DNA from: Gymnogyps californianus
Lineage: Eukaryota; Chordata; Aves; Accipitriformes; Cathartidae
Assembly: GCF_018139145.2 (NCBI RefSeq)
Contig: NC_059481.1
Coordinates: 15,860,368-15,924,367 of the forward strand
Direction of reading: 5' to 3'
DNA: 64,000 nucleotides
Below the pieces are notes generated by a model. It worked only from the letters and a program-made list of their open reading frames with translations. It was not told the origin of the DNA and did not search any database. Positions 23,003 to 35,313 of this stretch are shown piece by piece. The translations under genes were made by a program, and so were the position numbers. Position 1 is the stretch's first letter. Each line of letters begins with the position of its first letter.

Positions 23003-23056
23003 ATCCCATCCCATCCCATCCCATCCCATCCCATCCCATCCCATCCCATCCCATCC
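23003..23056. repeat. (ATCCC)n pentanucleotide microsatellite
   Basis: Ten perfect ATCCC units plus ATCC, with imperfect TCCCATCC units just upstream. The - strand reads (GGGAT)n, guanine-rich. Confidence 0.95.
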
Positions 23057-24894
23057 TATGTGACGCTGTCAGCATCCCCCATCCTGCATCCCTGACCCCC
23101 TGCTTTGTCCCTGTTGTTCCATCTCCTCTCTCAAAGCAGCACTGATCCCACTTCTCCTTCAGAAAGCTCACAGTCCAAAAAATCCCCTTTTCCTTCCCCA
23201 TTTCTTCTGCTGCTTGGGAGCTGGCTGCAGGCAGGAGGGTAGGAGAAAACCGTAGCCCATGGGGTGGATCTGAGCAGCCGTGAGCTCATGCTGGGGCTGC
23301 AGGATGGGCTGCAGGGTTGGGAGAAGGTGAGGAAAGCCCAGGGAACAATCCCAGGGAAGGCAATTCGGGCAGAGAAAGGCTGGAGGCCATGTCAGGTTTC
23401 CCGAGGCTCAGGAGCAGCATGCCAAGGCGAGCAAGGAGAAGAGAACATCTGGCCCCTCCCTGTCCCCGTCCAGCTTGGCCACCCCAGCCCCAGCCCGCCG
23501 CTGGGTTCATCCCCACTGCCCCAGTGCTGGTGGGCATTTCTACGCTGCCTTGTTCGGCTCTGGCGCCATTTCGCTTTCTGCCAGCACGTCCCACCAGCGC
23601 ATCCCCGAGCATCTCTGGGACGTTAAACAGTGCTCTGGGAGCTGGAGGCTGCTCCTCTCCCTCCAGCAAACCCATAATGCATGGAGCTATAATGGCTGGG
23701 CTGTGCTAAAAGCCTCTGCCTGCCCGCGCTGGAGCGGGGCCGGGCACTTTCCCAGAGCCGGGTTAATGCAGTGGCAGCTGCAGAGCGCAGCCGTAAGTAG
23801 GGTTAACACACTCGCTCTCCCCCAGCTCCCCACGCTGCCGGGGAGGTTAAACTCCTGCCTTGGCCTTGCAGGAGCTAGTCTTCAACCCAAGGCAAGAGCA
23901 GCATCGCTTCCCGCTCTCAGGTTAAGCATTTCTTTTGCTTTCCCTAAGGTGGCAGTACGAATCCCTTGCTGCAGCATCCTCCCGCAACCTAGTATTTAAG
24001 CTCTGCATCCTCCAAGATGTCCCTCTGCCTCCCAAAGCACCCAGCACTGTGTTCCGTGGCTCACTCCCCATCCGTGCTGTCCGGCAGCCCAGCCTGGCCC
24101 TGAGCGGCTGCTGGAGGACCCAGGGTGCCGCAACACCGACCATCACTGGCGGCAATGGTGGTACCCACCCAGGGCCAGGCAGGAGGATGTGCTGAGGGGG
24201 TTGGCAGCGAGGAGCAGCTTGCAGGCTGAGCTGGGAGGGCTGACAAGCTTCCAGGGTCTGGTCAATAGGAGGAGAGATGATGGAGAGGCAGAGAAAGCTG
24301 GAAAAAAATTATCTCGATTTTCCACCAATAGAGAGAAATAAAAATGTTATTGCTTTGTGTTGGTGTGGGGAAGCTTTAAAGGGTGATAAGAGGGTGTCAG
24401 GAAGCCTCGGAGGCAAGGAAAGGACACTTTGCATGCCAGCCTAGTGTTTTCACTCCTGGTTTGCAGGATCTCTCCCCAGAGTTGCCCGTGCAGTGCAGTT
24501 TGGCTCACGGCCGGCCAAGGGACTGATGTCCTGCGAGGGCAGGTCCTGGCCATGGCAGCAGGCTGGCTCCTGTGCCCAGGGAGCCCCACTGCCACCCTGT
24601 ACTCCTGAAGCTGCTGGGATGCCCCGTGGGGTCTCCTCCACCTGCAGCAAAGGCCCAACATCTTCTAGAGGAGCTGGTGTGCTGGTCCGTGGAGTGGGTT
24701 GCTGACTACACGATCCTCTGGGCTTCCAGGGCACGGTGACAAAAGGAGGTTAAAAATGATCTGGTTGGCAAAAATACCCTGTAATTTCCTCTCTCTCTGA
24801 TCACAAAGTGCCCCCTTAGGAGTGCCAGACAGCCCTGGGCAGCAGGCACAGATTTGGATTTACTTCTGTTGTTCAGACCAAACAGCTGCTAAGG

Positions 24895-25085
24895 GCGTCA
24901 GTTATACAGACATGATGATGTTGTCACTTTATGTATCATTTTTATTTCATTGCTCTCCAATGTTTGTAATACCCCGGAGCTCAGAAGCTTAAATAACAGC
25001 TCTCCCCATATTGATTTTATCCTTCACCATTTGGCACTCATTCATTCCTTTCCCTTTGAGTTCCTAATAACCCGGATTTTAACCA
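24895..25085. promoter_or_regulatory. Candidate conserved non-coding element
   Basis: AT-rich block with TATGTATCATTTTTATTTCATTG and CATATTGATTTTATCC in GC-rich surroundings. It is partly open on the + strand, but the frame shows no recognisable exon. Confidence 0.25.
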
Positions 25086-26329
25086 AGCAGCATCCCTCTC
25101 CGTGCTTGGGCAGTGGCTGTGGCCAGCCGGAGATGGCAGGGGAAGGGACGGGCACAGGACAGTAGTTTTCTTGGGGTCCTCCAGAGACGGGGCTGGTGCA
25201 CATGTGATGCTACGGTGCCTCTTGGACTCCTCCTTACCAAAAAAATAAAATTAGCACCGAGGCAAATGTTCTCACTCAGTTGCAATAACTCTGAAGGAAG
25301 TTGTGTTTAGGATCAGGATGGCCCTCTCCGGCTGGCTTTTGGGGATGGAACAAACAACCAGATGGTGCCGAGGGAATTATTTCATAACAAAATGTGTCTC
25401 TTCTTCCCAGTGCAAACTGCCTGTGAAGCGACCACGTGCTTTTCATGTGTATCCCCCATATGGAGGTGTGCTGGCTGCTCAGCCCAGGGCTCCCGTGTCT
25501 GAGCCACGGGACTTGGACGTCGGGCCATACAATCCGTTGCTTTCCTCTGGCTCAGCACCGCGTCCCCCTGGGTCCTGCAGCAAGGCTGCTCCGGTTGGTA
25601 CGTGGTGGTGTGTTTCACCTGCTCTCCCTGTGGGTTCAGAGTGGTGGATCTGGGTCCAGAGCACCCAGAACTGCCAGACCCCCCTGCTCCATCCTCTCCG
25701 GCAGATCTCGCCCACCAAAACCACAGCAACCCTTTGTGCTGCAGGTGGGGAGACAAATAGCACCAGGAGCACTTGGGGGACCCCCAGGAGGACATGGGGA
25801 GAAGGGGCCCAAGAGGAATGAATGGGAGTGGGCTGCTGGGACCAGTGAAATGGTGTGGGCTTGTGGCAGGACTGATGAGAGAAGGAGCTCCCCTCTAGCC
25901 AGCATTAATAGGCAGTAGGAGGAAATATTTATCTTAACTTCATTAGATGGCTCTGGCGTATCACTGAGGGAGGTGACGGAGCGAGGGGAGCCCTGTAGCA
26001 TGATGAAGCCACTGCTACTGAATCTGCCTGTTCAGCGCAGCAATGTCTGCACACACAGACAGGTCAGACTGGCACAGCGTGGTCTGGAGGCTCAGCTTAT
26101 CTGTCTTGGTTGTAGAAGCTCCATTTGGACAATCTGCACATGAGCAGCTGATGGAGATGGTTGCTGGACCCACCTCTGTCTTGGTGGGAAGCAGAGGACT
26201 CCATCCAGATGCTCCTCGTTACAGCACAAGCAAGAACTTGGTGTCATTTCAGCTATCCTTGGCCATCTCAGCTGTAGGGGCCGTCTCCAGATTTCAGCTG
26301 TGTGCAATGTTCTGTGTATTTGCAAGAAT

Positions 26330-26410
26330 AAAGTGATCCTTTAATATTTAATCAGTCATTAGTCACTTTTATTTATTTTACTCAGCTGAACTGCATCACA
26401 AGTGTTTCAC
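26330..26410. promoter_or_regulatory. Small AT-rich candidate element
   Basis: GTGATCCTTTAATATTTAATC, then AGTCATTAGTCAC: overlapping TAAT cores and a TGACT/AGTCA inverted pair (ATCAGTCATTAGTCAC). Preceded by an AATAAA, but no upstream exon supports a transcript end. Confidence 0.22.
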
Positions 26411-26914
26411 TGATAGCTCTTCATAGTGGAAGCTCTTTGCTGAAGGCAAACTCTCCAATGTTTGAGATTTTGGACCAACTCAGGCTCCCCTGGAAGCTCT
26501 GCGGTGGGTGGCTGAGCACCTCTGGTTGGCAGAGGTCTGTCGCCATCCAGGGCTCTTCCAGAGCCTCCCCAGCTCCGCAGGAGGAGCCGGGCTGGCAGGG
26601 CTCTGGTTAATGCTCCTGCACCATCGGCTGTTGATGCGTTTGGCTGTCACAAACCGCAGCCTTGCCTGCCAGGGGGAGCGGGTGCTGAGCCAAGGGAGGG
26701 GGGAATGGGAAGATGGGCTCTGGGGACCCCATCCCGCTGAGAAGGTGGGTTGTGTTTCACATTAGCTGATGCTCCTGTGTGGTTTCCAGCACTAGCCCAA
26801 ATGCAGAGGGTTGTGGCAAGCCAGCTCGGATATGCAGTAGGCATAAATCACGTCAGCCAGATCTTTCTCTGTAAGGATGGGGAGAACCTCCTTTCAGACT
26901 GATGGGGTGATAGG

Positions 26915-26944
26915 GAGAATTGCTCAGTGCTGAGAATTGCTCAG
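26915..26944. repeat. 13-base direct repeat, 17-base period
   Basis: GAGAATTGCTCAG occurs at 26915-26927 and again at 26932-26944, separated by TGCT. Confidence 0.75.
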
Positions 26945-28139
26945 CAATGGGCTAAAAGATGTGGGGGACTTAACGCCTTTTAGCAGAACAAAGATTTATC
27001 TGCACTGTGAGATCTTGGGCTTTGGCTTTTCCCCATTGGTATTAAAAGTGGCAGGGCAGGGATGATACGGGTGCCAATGTGGAGAACAATATGGCACTGC
27101 TGCCCAGACATCTTCAGGGCTTGCAGGTGTCCTCCTCTGCCTTCCTACCCTGGCAGTGTGTCCCAGATGAGCATGGGGACCTCGGAGCTTGACCTGCTGC
27201 TGCCTGTCACCAACCAAAATGTCCTGAGAGATCATTTCCCACTGTAGGATGCTCTCTTGGACTGTAGGGCTGGAGTTGGCTGGACAGGAGGTTGGCAAGT
27301 TATTTGGCATCTTGAGCTTTGGACAGGCAACTGTGAGGTTGGTAAGGCTGCTTTTGGGAAGGCAGTGATCTTCAGCAAGGGATATGGCTGGAGATGGAGC
27401 CAGGCAGGAGTAGGCAAGCAAAACTGCTGCATGTTCAAGGAGAAGAAAACCTCCCAGCTGTTTTATGTGCAGGCATCTAGACTCTTTGTTCCCCTGATGG
27501 GGCAGATTTGTGGATCATCAACAGCCACAGTTGAACGGAGCCATGATGCACAATCTTGCTTTGGTGATCCTGAGTCGGTCTGTAAGGGCTGGGGCTGAGA
27601 TGAGCACTTCTTCCATCCAACGCCCAGCCCCTAGCCAGTGGCCACTAGTCAACCCACCAGGAGCTGGGGCAGGCCCTGAGCACCACTGTTGTTGGAGGAG
27701 CAGAAGACCTTGCGGTGGGATTTCACCTGCCAGGCATGGGAAGGGGTGGGGGACTGGGGCGTAGGTGATGTGCTCTCTGCACAGCTCCTCCATGATGGTC
27801 TCTCTTGGCACATCCCCACTTCTCAGCTCCAGCATGTGGACTTTGTGCCCATCACACCTGCAGGCGTGCTCATGCACACCACCTCCAGCCACTGCAAATG
27901 CCCGCAGCCCTCTTCTTCTTAGCCCACCAATGGTTCCCCCAGCTTGGGACACATGTCCCTAATCCTGCAACTTGCCTGCTTGATAAATCTCACCCTCCTC
28001 CTCCTGATCCTCCATCTTCATCCCTAACCCGCACCTCATCCTCCTGCAGCCCCTTGGCCCTATGCAGCCCCCTCCACCTTTGTTCACCCCACATGCTTTC
28101 TTTGGAAGGGCTAAAATAAGCTCTACCTGGAGTGTGTTC

Positions 28140-28200
28140 AAAGGCTAATGTACATCCTCCCTTAATTATTGATTTGTTTATTACAGACACTTTGGCAGGA
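28140..28200. promoter_or_regulatory. Small AT-rich candidate element
   Basis: CCTTAATTATTGATTTGTTTATTACAGAC carries a TAAT pair, an ATTGATTTG core and a forkhead-type TGTTTATT. Short; low confidence. Confidence 0.22.
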
Positions 28201-31200
28201 CATTCGCCACAGCTCACACACCAGGCTCCTGCCTTCGGTTCCCCTTGCAGCTCACGGAGGCTGAGGGCAGTGTTAGAGGGGTGACCTGGGGACCATATGC
28301 CCCGGCTTGAAGGCAACTTCCCTCTATCCCCACCAGCGCACCCGTGTGCCCCAGGGTCTCCCGGGTTAACCCTCATTAGCCTGTGGGAACGGTGAAGGGC
28401 TTTCCTGCAGAGCCAAAACCAGAGCCACCCTCCAAGCCCTGCCTTTCTCCCCAGGTGAGCAGAGCTTGTGGTAGCTGTTTCCCATAGCAAGGCGTCCTTC
28501 TGTAAGGTGGTATCAACTCTCAGCGTGTGTCTAGGAAGTCTGGCACAAAGGATCAAAACACAATTATGCCATTGAGCCCCAGCTGCTGTCATCCCCGGGC
28601 GGGGAGAGATTAGATGCTGCGCATTAGCGGGATTGTTAACGACTCTGCAAAACCCATGTTAAGAAACAAGCGTGGCAGTGCCCAGAGAGGAGGGCTCAGA
28701 GGCACGGTCCTGCTACTGGGGCTGCTGTCAGCCTGTCACCTTATGCTCCGGGAGCTCCGGCTTTCAGGTGATGCTGGAGAGGCATCAAAGTAGGAAAACA
28801 CAGATGCTACCAGCTGCCGAGGGGAAGCATTCTGCTTTCACTTGCTTTTCTCCAGAGTGGGGTGAGGTGGCTGGGACAGAGCATTTTGGGGTCCTGCTTG
28901 CTCAGCCCAGGGCTCCTGGCTAAGCCAGACTTTGTGGGTTGTGGTCCCCTTGGGTTCGGCACGGTCACTTCTCCCTGCACGGTGGGTTGAGAGTGGGACC
29001 AGCTGTCTCACTTGCACCCATCATGGGATGGGGAGATGTGTTAAGTAATTCAGGGTTTCGTGATTCCCCTGATGGACCAGGAAAACATTTCAAGCAGCTG
29101 TTGACTCAACTCATCCTTGGGACGAGAGAGGTAGCAGAGATTTTTGAAATTATTTTGGGGCTGCAGCCATGTCCTCAGTTGGCTGTGGGGCTGCAAGTCC
29201 CTTGTCCCCCTGACACTTGGGAAGCACATTAGGTGCACGTGATGCTGAGATGGGGCTCTATGTCCTTCCTACGTCAAAGCCCTGACACCCAGGTAAAAAC
29301 TGCCTTCCCTACCCTGCTGTAGCTAATAGCAACTTCACCAGATTTATTTGGGAGAGCAGCACCCTACAAAAGATTTCGGTAAACCATTTTACGAAGAGTT
29401 GGTTATAGTAGTTTCTTCCCTGCTTAACCCTGCTCTGGCACCTCTCCACAAAGTCAACAGAGCCCCCCAGGAAGGAAGATCAGTGAAAGATTTGGAGGCA
29501 TAAACAGGCTGGGGAGCTTTTTCTAAAGCAATTTAATTTCCTCACAAGGGCGGCTGGGGTTTGCGGAGCATGTTTCTGTGCATGTGTGCAGGGAAGAGCT
29601 CAGGGTGAGGAAGAATTGACTCTCCAGTGAGTTGTGATTCAATCTGGAGGCTTGGTAGGGGCCCGAGACGAGCGTTGTTACCTCTCTGATGAGGCGTGTG
29701 TCACGGCCACTATTCCTTTTGCACAATTTCCTCCCCAGCATCTCAGTGGCAGCCTGAGTTTCTGCGAACCACGCGGCGGTGCAGGAGGGATGCTGCCGCA
29801 GGTTCGGGTGCCTGGCCAGAGGAGAGGGACACTCAGATGGTGCACCGCAATGCAAGAAAACAGGGCTTGGCACAGACATAGCTCTTCCTTTTGTTCTTAA
29901 AAGCATGCTTGAAAATAAGCTGAAGGTTTGGGGGGTTCTTTTGGTTCATTTTGGTTATTTTTAAAATCTAAAGCAATTTTTCTTACACCAAGGTCCTACG
30001 TTGTGGGATATTCCAGGCTCTCTCTGACCCCCCCCCCACAGTCCCACATGCTTCACTTGCGCATTCAGAGACTGAATTAGGAACGTAGGATTTTTGAAAG
30101 CACAGGCTGGGTTTGGGGAAAAACAAGGGGGAACATGACAGAGACTTCCACTCCTTTGTCCTGGTAAGGGTTGTGTCTGTGACTGTGTGGCCTGACCGCT
30201 CACATCAGGAGTTTCCTGACTTGTGCCCACAACCGAGTGCCTCTGAGCATGTAAAACACCCTGAGAGACGTGCAGATGGCAGGGCATCAGAGGAACAATG
30301 CTGGGACTATAATTCCTGTTATCTGCCTGCAGCATGGCCATCTCAAGTGCCTCCTGGGACTCCTTTGCAGCCCCCTCCCCAGCTCCTCTCCCAGCAGCTG
30401 CCCTCAGGCTTTGCAGCCTCACCCTTGTTAGAGCTTCCCCACCCGGGACTCGGAATTAGTCCTCTTTCCTCTCGGTGAGAGATGGACCAGCTCTGCACAG
30501 GGCATCGCTGGCAGATCAAAGCGCTGGCTTGATTTCTTGATGGCAGCTATAATCTGCTCCACATTATTCTCCTTCCTATTCCTTGGGCTTTCCAAGACCT
30601 TCGTTTCAGTCTTTTTTTCTTTTTGACCATTGCAGACATCCTCCCTGGACCATCTCTTGGACATTACAGCCACGACCAGATCTTTTCCCTGGCTAGACAC
30701 ATTAAATCAGGAGCTGCCTAGGTGGGAGACTGGTTCAGGTCCTAGCAATGAATGCAAGCACAGCAATATTTGTTATCTTCATGACAGGGCTGTGTCTTTA
30801 GACCTCACTTGAATATGTTTTCTCCTGAATTTTTTGTTCCTGTTTATTTGAGCAAATGGTTCCTGGTTAGATGCTCTTCCCTACGCTTTCTTAACAGCCT
30901 CAGAGAGTTTATGAACAGGACATCTGCCGGAATGGCTTCATCCTGCCCTTGTCCCCACATGCCCTCAGCATGGGCAAGGACAACCCACGGCTGGAGTCTC
31001 CTACCGCCGGCTGCTCTCCAGCGACCTCCCCCAGCTGAGACCTTCACCTTTCATCACACGGCTGTTGCTGCCCAGATATGATTGCCCCACGTGCCTCCTC
31101 CTGCCCCTCTCCCTGCAGATTCCTGGGGCCAGGCTGACCCGTGTCCAGGATGCGACCTCCCCTGCTGCATGGGGGCTCCGCCTGCCAAGCACTTGGCTCT

Positions 31201-33980
31201 GCAGGGGCTGATATTTTCCTCCTGCAGCCCGTGCCAGTGATGCCGTGGGGGATGCTGTGCCCCCAAACCAGCCCTGACCCCCTCCCTGAAAGCTGGCAGC
31301 AGCTCCTGGGCATTTACCCTGCAAGCTGGACCCTCTCCAAAATTGCATTTCTTGGGGTCTCTCTGCAAAGGGGCGCGTGAACCTGCAGCCGAACTCCCAA
31401 CGCAGGGGACGAAACCCTTCTCCCTGCCTCTCCTGTCAGAGCTCACACCCCATGCTGCTGCCTGGCATCGCTGCATGCTGCCAAACAGCAGCTCTGCCCA
31501 CCCCGGGGCTGGCTGCGTTTCAGAGGTGTGCAAAGTGGTCCTGCTGTAGGCAGATTTGCAGATCCTTCTGGACGAGAGAGGGGCTAGAAAAATGTCAGCT
31601 CATCATTTTCAGCAAGCAGCGAGTGCTGTTCTGGTAATAGGGAGCGGGGCGGTGCATGCCTCAGCGTGGGCCTGCTGGATCGATACAGAGATCAGAGGCA
31701 GGAGTGGACGTCGGAGCCTATGATGACTGAGCAGATATTGGACCACGGATCTCTTTCTGGTCGTGCCCCAAAGGGCTGTGGTGTTTGCTGGCCCCGGGAG
31801 GCAAGCAGTGCATTGGGGAGCCTTTAGCTGGGAAGCAGGGTGGCAGAAGGAAAGATTGTCCCTGAGGGACGGCCAGCCCGAGAGTGCGATGCTAAAGGCA
31901 GCCGTATAGGTGGGAAGAACAGAAATGCAAACAAAACCGCTGCCTTCACCTCTGTCTGGGGCCAGGAGCTCCCCAGGTACCTCCCAGCCCTGCTCCTTCT
32001 TCTGAGCTGGGTGTTTTGGTAACAACTCATGTCCCCATGCAGATGGCAGCTGGGATGGGGGAGATGGGGACCTCTCTGCAGAGGAACTGGGGTTTAGTCT
32101 TGGCCAAGTGCATCCCATGGAATTTCTGGAGGCTCTCAAGGGCTGGAAGGAACCCAGCCCCTGAACCCCTGCGGGCCAGAGTTCTCGCAGGAGGCAGTGA
32201 TTTCATCCTTCATGGAGATGCTTCTTGAAAGAGCAATTTGCCAGCATCCCTCAGAGCAATAACGGCAAGGCCTCTGCTTGAGATACTATCTCTGCGCTCT
32301 GACAGCCCCATCACTCATGCCCTGCTCCTGCCTCCCTCTTCCACAGGGACAGGAGTGAAAGATGGAGGCAGGGATGGAGGCAGAGATGGTGCGTTCCCAC
32401 CACCGGCAGCTCCCAATACTCCCATCCCCTTTTGGGTCTGGGTGTGCAAGAGGTAGCGCTGCCCTCGCTGAGCATCATCTTCCGTCTGTCCGTGGACCGG
32501 TGAGGAGTGGTGGGTTCAAGCGCAGGAAGCAGGACCCGGGGCCGCCCAGCTCTGGTGCTGGGTGAAGGTTGGTGACCTGTCTGCTCTCTGTGGCAGGGAC
32601 TTTGCTGTTGCTGCAGTCTCTTCTGCCAGCGAACTTGCCAATCCCCCCTGGCAGCCTGCGATGGGGAGGAGGAACAGCCCCCTGGTTTCTGTCTTTTCCT
32701 GCCTACCTTCTGCCTGCCCTCTGAGCACCCAGCTGGATGCACCCGCTCCTCCCATTGCCCCGCTTTGCCCGGCTACGTTTCCTCCGCGAGCGGCAGCTTT
32801 ATCTACTAGTGGCAGACGAAGCCGTGGCTTGGCACAAAACCTCCTCATCAGCAGCTGAAGCGGGGCCCGCCTGGCACCGGGTGGCAGAGCGGGGTGTGCA
32901 TGTCGTGGGGGCGGGTGGACTCCTGCGTCCCCCCCACCCGGGACAGCTGGCCTGAGACCTCCCTGCCTTTCTACATGTTCAACCTTGTCTTTGCAAGGAG
33001 AGTGCAAAGCACGTAGCTGCCTCGGGTTGCAAAGGAGGACCCAAAAGCCTCTCTGGGTGGGTTTGTGTTTCGTTAGCAGTTGTGCTCTGCTCCAGGCCAG
33101 GGCTTGACCCCACGTCCTGGGGGACAGAGGCACACAGGGCAGGCTGCCCCCCGGGTGGGCACGGAGGGTGCAGGGTGCTCATGCATGCCGTCCCGCACCA
33201 AGCAGTGCCACCCTGGCACCTCCAGGTGACAGTGGCTTCCCCCAGGTCCTGGTGCTGATCTGCCTGGAGGAGAGCCTTGCTGTGCTGCGGGACTGCAGTG
33301 GGTCCCCAAGGCAGGTGTGTGCCCCTTGAACGTGTCCCCACCCTGTGACCGGCCCTGCGGTGACACACCAGGGTAGGCTGATGGCCTCACACTGATTTCA
33401 CACGCGATGGTGTGATTGATGTCAAGTGCCACTAGTAGGCTGTGACCATGCACCAGCTGCTTGGTGCCTTCCCAGCCCCCATCTCCGTACAGGTGCCTGA
33501 GGATGGAAGCTGCTTCTCATGGGGGTGGGGACCCACCAAGCCCCCCGCGCTCCTCTTCCTTGCAGTGCCCGGCACTTCAGTGACCTCTTTGGATCCAGCT
33601 GTTTCCCTTCAGTAATTTGCAAGCAGGTAGGGCTCAGGGAGAAACCAGCCCTCCCACCTCGCTATTTATTCACTAGACAAGTGCCCCTGCTTCCCCTGGG
33701 GAGCCCTGGCAGGAGGAGCTCTGATGAAGCTGCCTGGCACCCCAGAAGCCCTCACGGGAGCAGGACTGATGCCCGGGTATATGCAGCCCCTTGCACATCA
33801 CTGCTGTTCCCAGGCCCTGCGATGCAGCTCTGCAGCAATGGGTGAGGAGTTACCCAAGCGTGAGCCCTGCTTGTTCCCTGCTGGGATGGGCTCCCTGCGA
33901 GTGTGGCTGTGGGGAGCCTGCTCCCCACCAAGGGGTGTGGGTGCAAGAATTGCAGTTGCAAATCCTCCCTGCAGCTGCTT

Positions 33981-34001
33981 CCCCCCCCCCTTTTTTTTTT
34001 T
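33981..34001. repeat. C10-T11 homopolymer junction
   Basis: Ten C followed directly by eleven T. First of a series of homopolymer runs around the NTRK3 promoter. Confidence 0.85.
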
Positions 34002-34255
34002 ACCACCAAATCCTGTTGCCTTTTCTGGACTAGGATGATTCAGGGTACATAGAGCCTGGAGGTGTTGGTTCAGCCCGTGCAGAGATCCCTCTGTCTCTCC
34101 TCCCTGTGCAAAGCCCTGTGCCTGGCAGCAGCAGACTCTTGAAATATTTGGAGTCCTACACCTGTAATTCCTCCCCTCACCCGTGCTCCTGGCTGCAGCA
34201 CCGTCCCTTTATCGCTGTGTCTCCGTGTGGAGGAGCAGAGCCACGAAACTATGGC

Positions 34256-34275
34256 GGGGGGGGGGGGCGGGGGGG
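34256..34275. repeat. G12-C-G7 run
   Basis: Twelve G, one C, then seven G. It also contains a GGGGCGGGG-type GC box and could form a quadruplex. Run length may be affected by sequencing error. Confidence 0.8.
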
Positions 34276-34471
34276 AAGGCATGCAGAAAAGCACTGTAGA
34301 AAAGCAGAGCAAATTAAGCAGAGCTCTGATCTGCTTGGGTTTGTGCTTGCCAAAAATGCACCATGCATCTTAATTCGCTCTGCTGTTCAGCTCGCACTCA
34401 CTGCTCTCCTGATGCCATTTCGGTGCTCTGAGCTCAGCCTTTTCAACACTTCAGTCTTCCTCTTTCAGGAT

Positions 34472-34494
34472 TTTTTTTTTTTTTTTTTTTTTTT
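34472..34494. repeat. T23 homopolymer
   Basis: An uninterrupted run of 23 T, about 1.2 kb upstream of the coding exon. No SINE body or target duplication was seen beside it, so it is not clearly a retroposon tail. Confidence 0.85.
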
Positions 34495-34740
34495 GCATGT
34501 CTGATTGCAGAATTTGCTGCAGGAGGGAAGGGGGAAGCCAGGGGAGGGAGGACGGGAGCCCCGACCCTGGGTGCTCCTGCCTGCACTTCCCGGCAGCCAG
34601 CTGAGTCCCCGTTGCATTTTGGAGGGGGGGGTGTGCGTGTGTGTCTTTTCTAGAAAGTCCTTCCTGGGTGCTCTCCAGTCGCTTTTTTTCCCACCCAGCC
34701 GTCTGATCTGCCTCTCGCTAGGATCCTCTAAAGAAGAAGG

Positions 34741-34752
34741 AAAAAAAAAAAA
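34741..34752. repeat. A12 homopolymer
   Basis: Twelve A after an AAGAAGAAGG stretch, in the distal promoter. Confidence 0.8.
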
Positions 34753-34842
34753 TTAAATTGCTGTAATCCACACTGGCTTTTATTCTCTTCCAGTTCAGTT
34801 TAATCTTTCTTTCCTCTCCGCCCTTGTGTCCGGATTGAGGCC

Positions 34843-34858
34843 GGGGGGGGGGGGGGGG
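34843..34858. repeat. G16 homopolymer
   Basis: Sixteen consecutive G upstream of the CpG-rich core. Exact length is uncertain in any assembly. Confidence 0.8.
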
Positions 34859-35143
34859 TGGAACCCACCCAACAACCAAGCGAAAGGCAGCATCGTCCTC
34901 CTCCAAAAGACGAAAAGAGCCTGAGAAAGCAGGAGCCGAGCCAGAGCCCCTCGGCTCTCCCCCCAGCACAAATTTAACCCCAGCTGCAACTTTTCCTCTG
35001 CTGGCGGGGCTGAGCTGGGGCTCCAGCAGTGCTGGGGTGGGTTTTTCCCCTCTCTCCTCCCCCCTCCCCTAGACTGATTTTAGCGGAGAGGGAGGGGGTG
35101 GGGAATCCTTTTTATTGCAGAGCCCGGCTCGCTTTGCAAGCCT

Positions 35144-35176
35144 TCCTCCTCCTCCTTCTCCTCCTCCTCCTCCTCC
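35144..35176 (+). repeat. (TCC)n pyrimidine microsatellite
   Basis: About 11 TCC/TTC units form an uninterrupted pyrimidine tract just upstream of the G-quadruplex stretch. Such mirror-like polypyrimidine DNA near promoters can form triplexes and is prone to length change. Confidence 0.7.
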
Positions 35177-35210
35177 CCTGCTTTTTGTGCCCGCCGCAGC
35201 AGGGCTGGCC

Positions 35211-35240
35211 GGGCCGGGGGAGGGAAGCGATGGGAAGGGG
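35211..35240 (+). promoter_or_regulatory. G-quadruplex-forming sequence in the NTRK3 promoter
   Basis: Five runs of three or more G occur within 30 bases (35211-35213, 35216-35220, 35222-35224, 35232-35234, 35237-35240) with loops of 1 to 7 bases. This meets the usual G3+ rule for an intramolecular quadruplex on the + strand. Function is inferred from position only. Confidence 0.5.
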
Positions 35241-35301
35241 AGGTCGCCCCCTCCTCTCCCTCTGTGTGTTTTTTTTGCAGGTGTGTCAATTTTAATTCTG
35301 C

Positions 35302-35313
35302 CCAGTAGGTGGG
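35302..35313 (+). promoter_or_regulatory. CTCF-like motif in the NTRK3 leader
   Basis: CCAGTAGGTGGG matches 11 of 12 positions of the CTCF core CCASYAGRKGGC (last base G instead of C). A single-motif match in GC-rich DNA is weak evidence. Confidence 0.3.

Larger units (their letters stand above)
23060..33980. other. Upstream intergenic region, no gene recognised
   Basis: Mostly GC-rich filler with CpG-richer patches near 23390-23800 and 32745-32945. Candidate regulatory blocks lie near 24895-25085, 26330-26410 and 28140-28200, and a short direct repeat at 26915-26944. No coding exon, RNA gene or transposon recognised. Confidence 0.6.

Noticed and set aside
26330..26336. AATAAA as a transcript end
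   Set aside because: No exon or splice signal upstream supports a gene ending here; the hexamer is expected by chance in AT-rich DNA.
32100..32220. Possible CR1 3' end (GGGCTGGAAGGAACC)
   Set aside because: Only a short match to the typical CR1 tail, and the terminal octamer repeat is absent.
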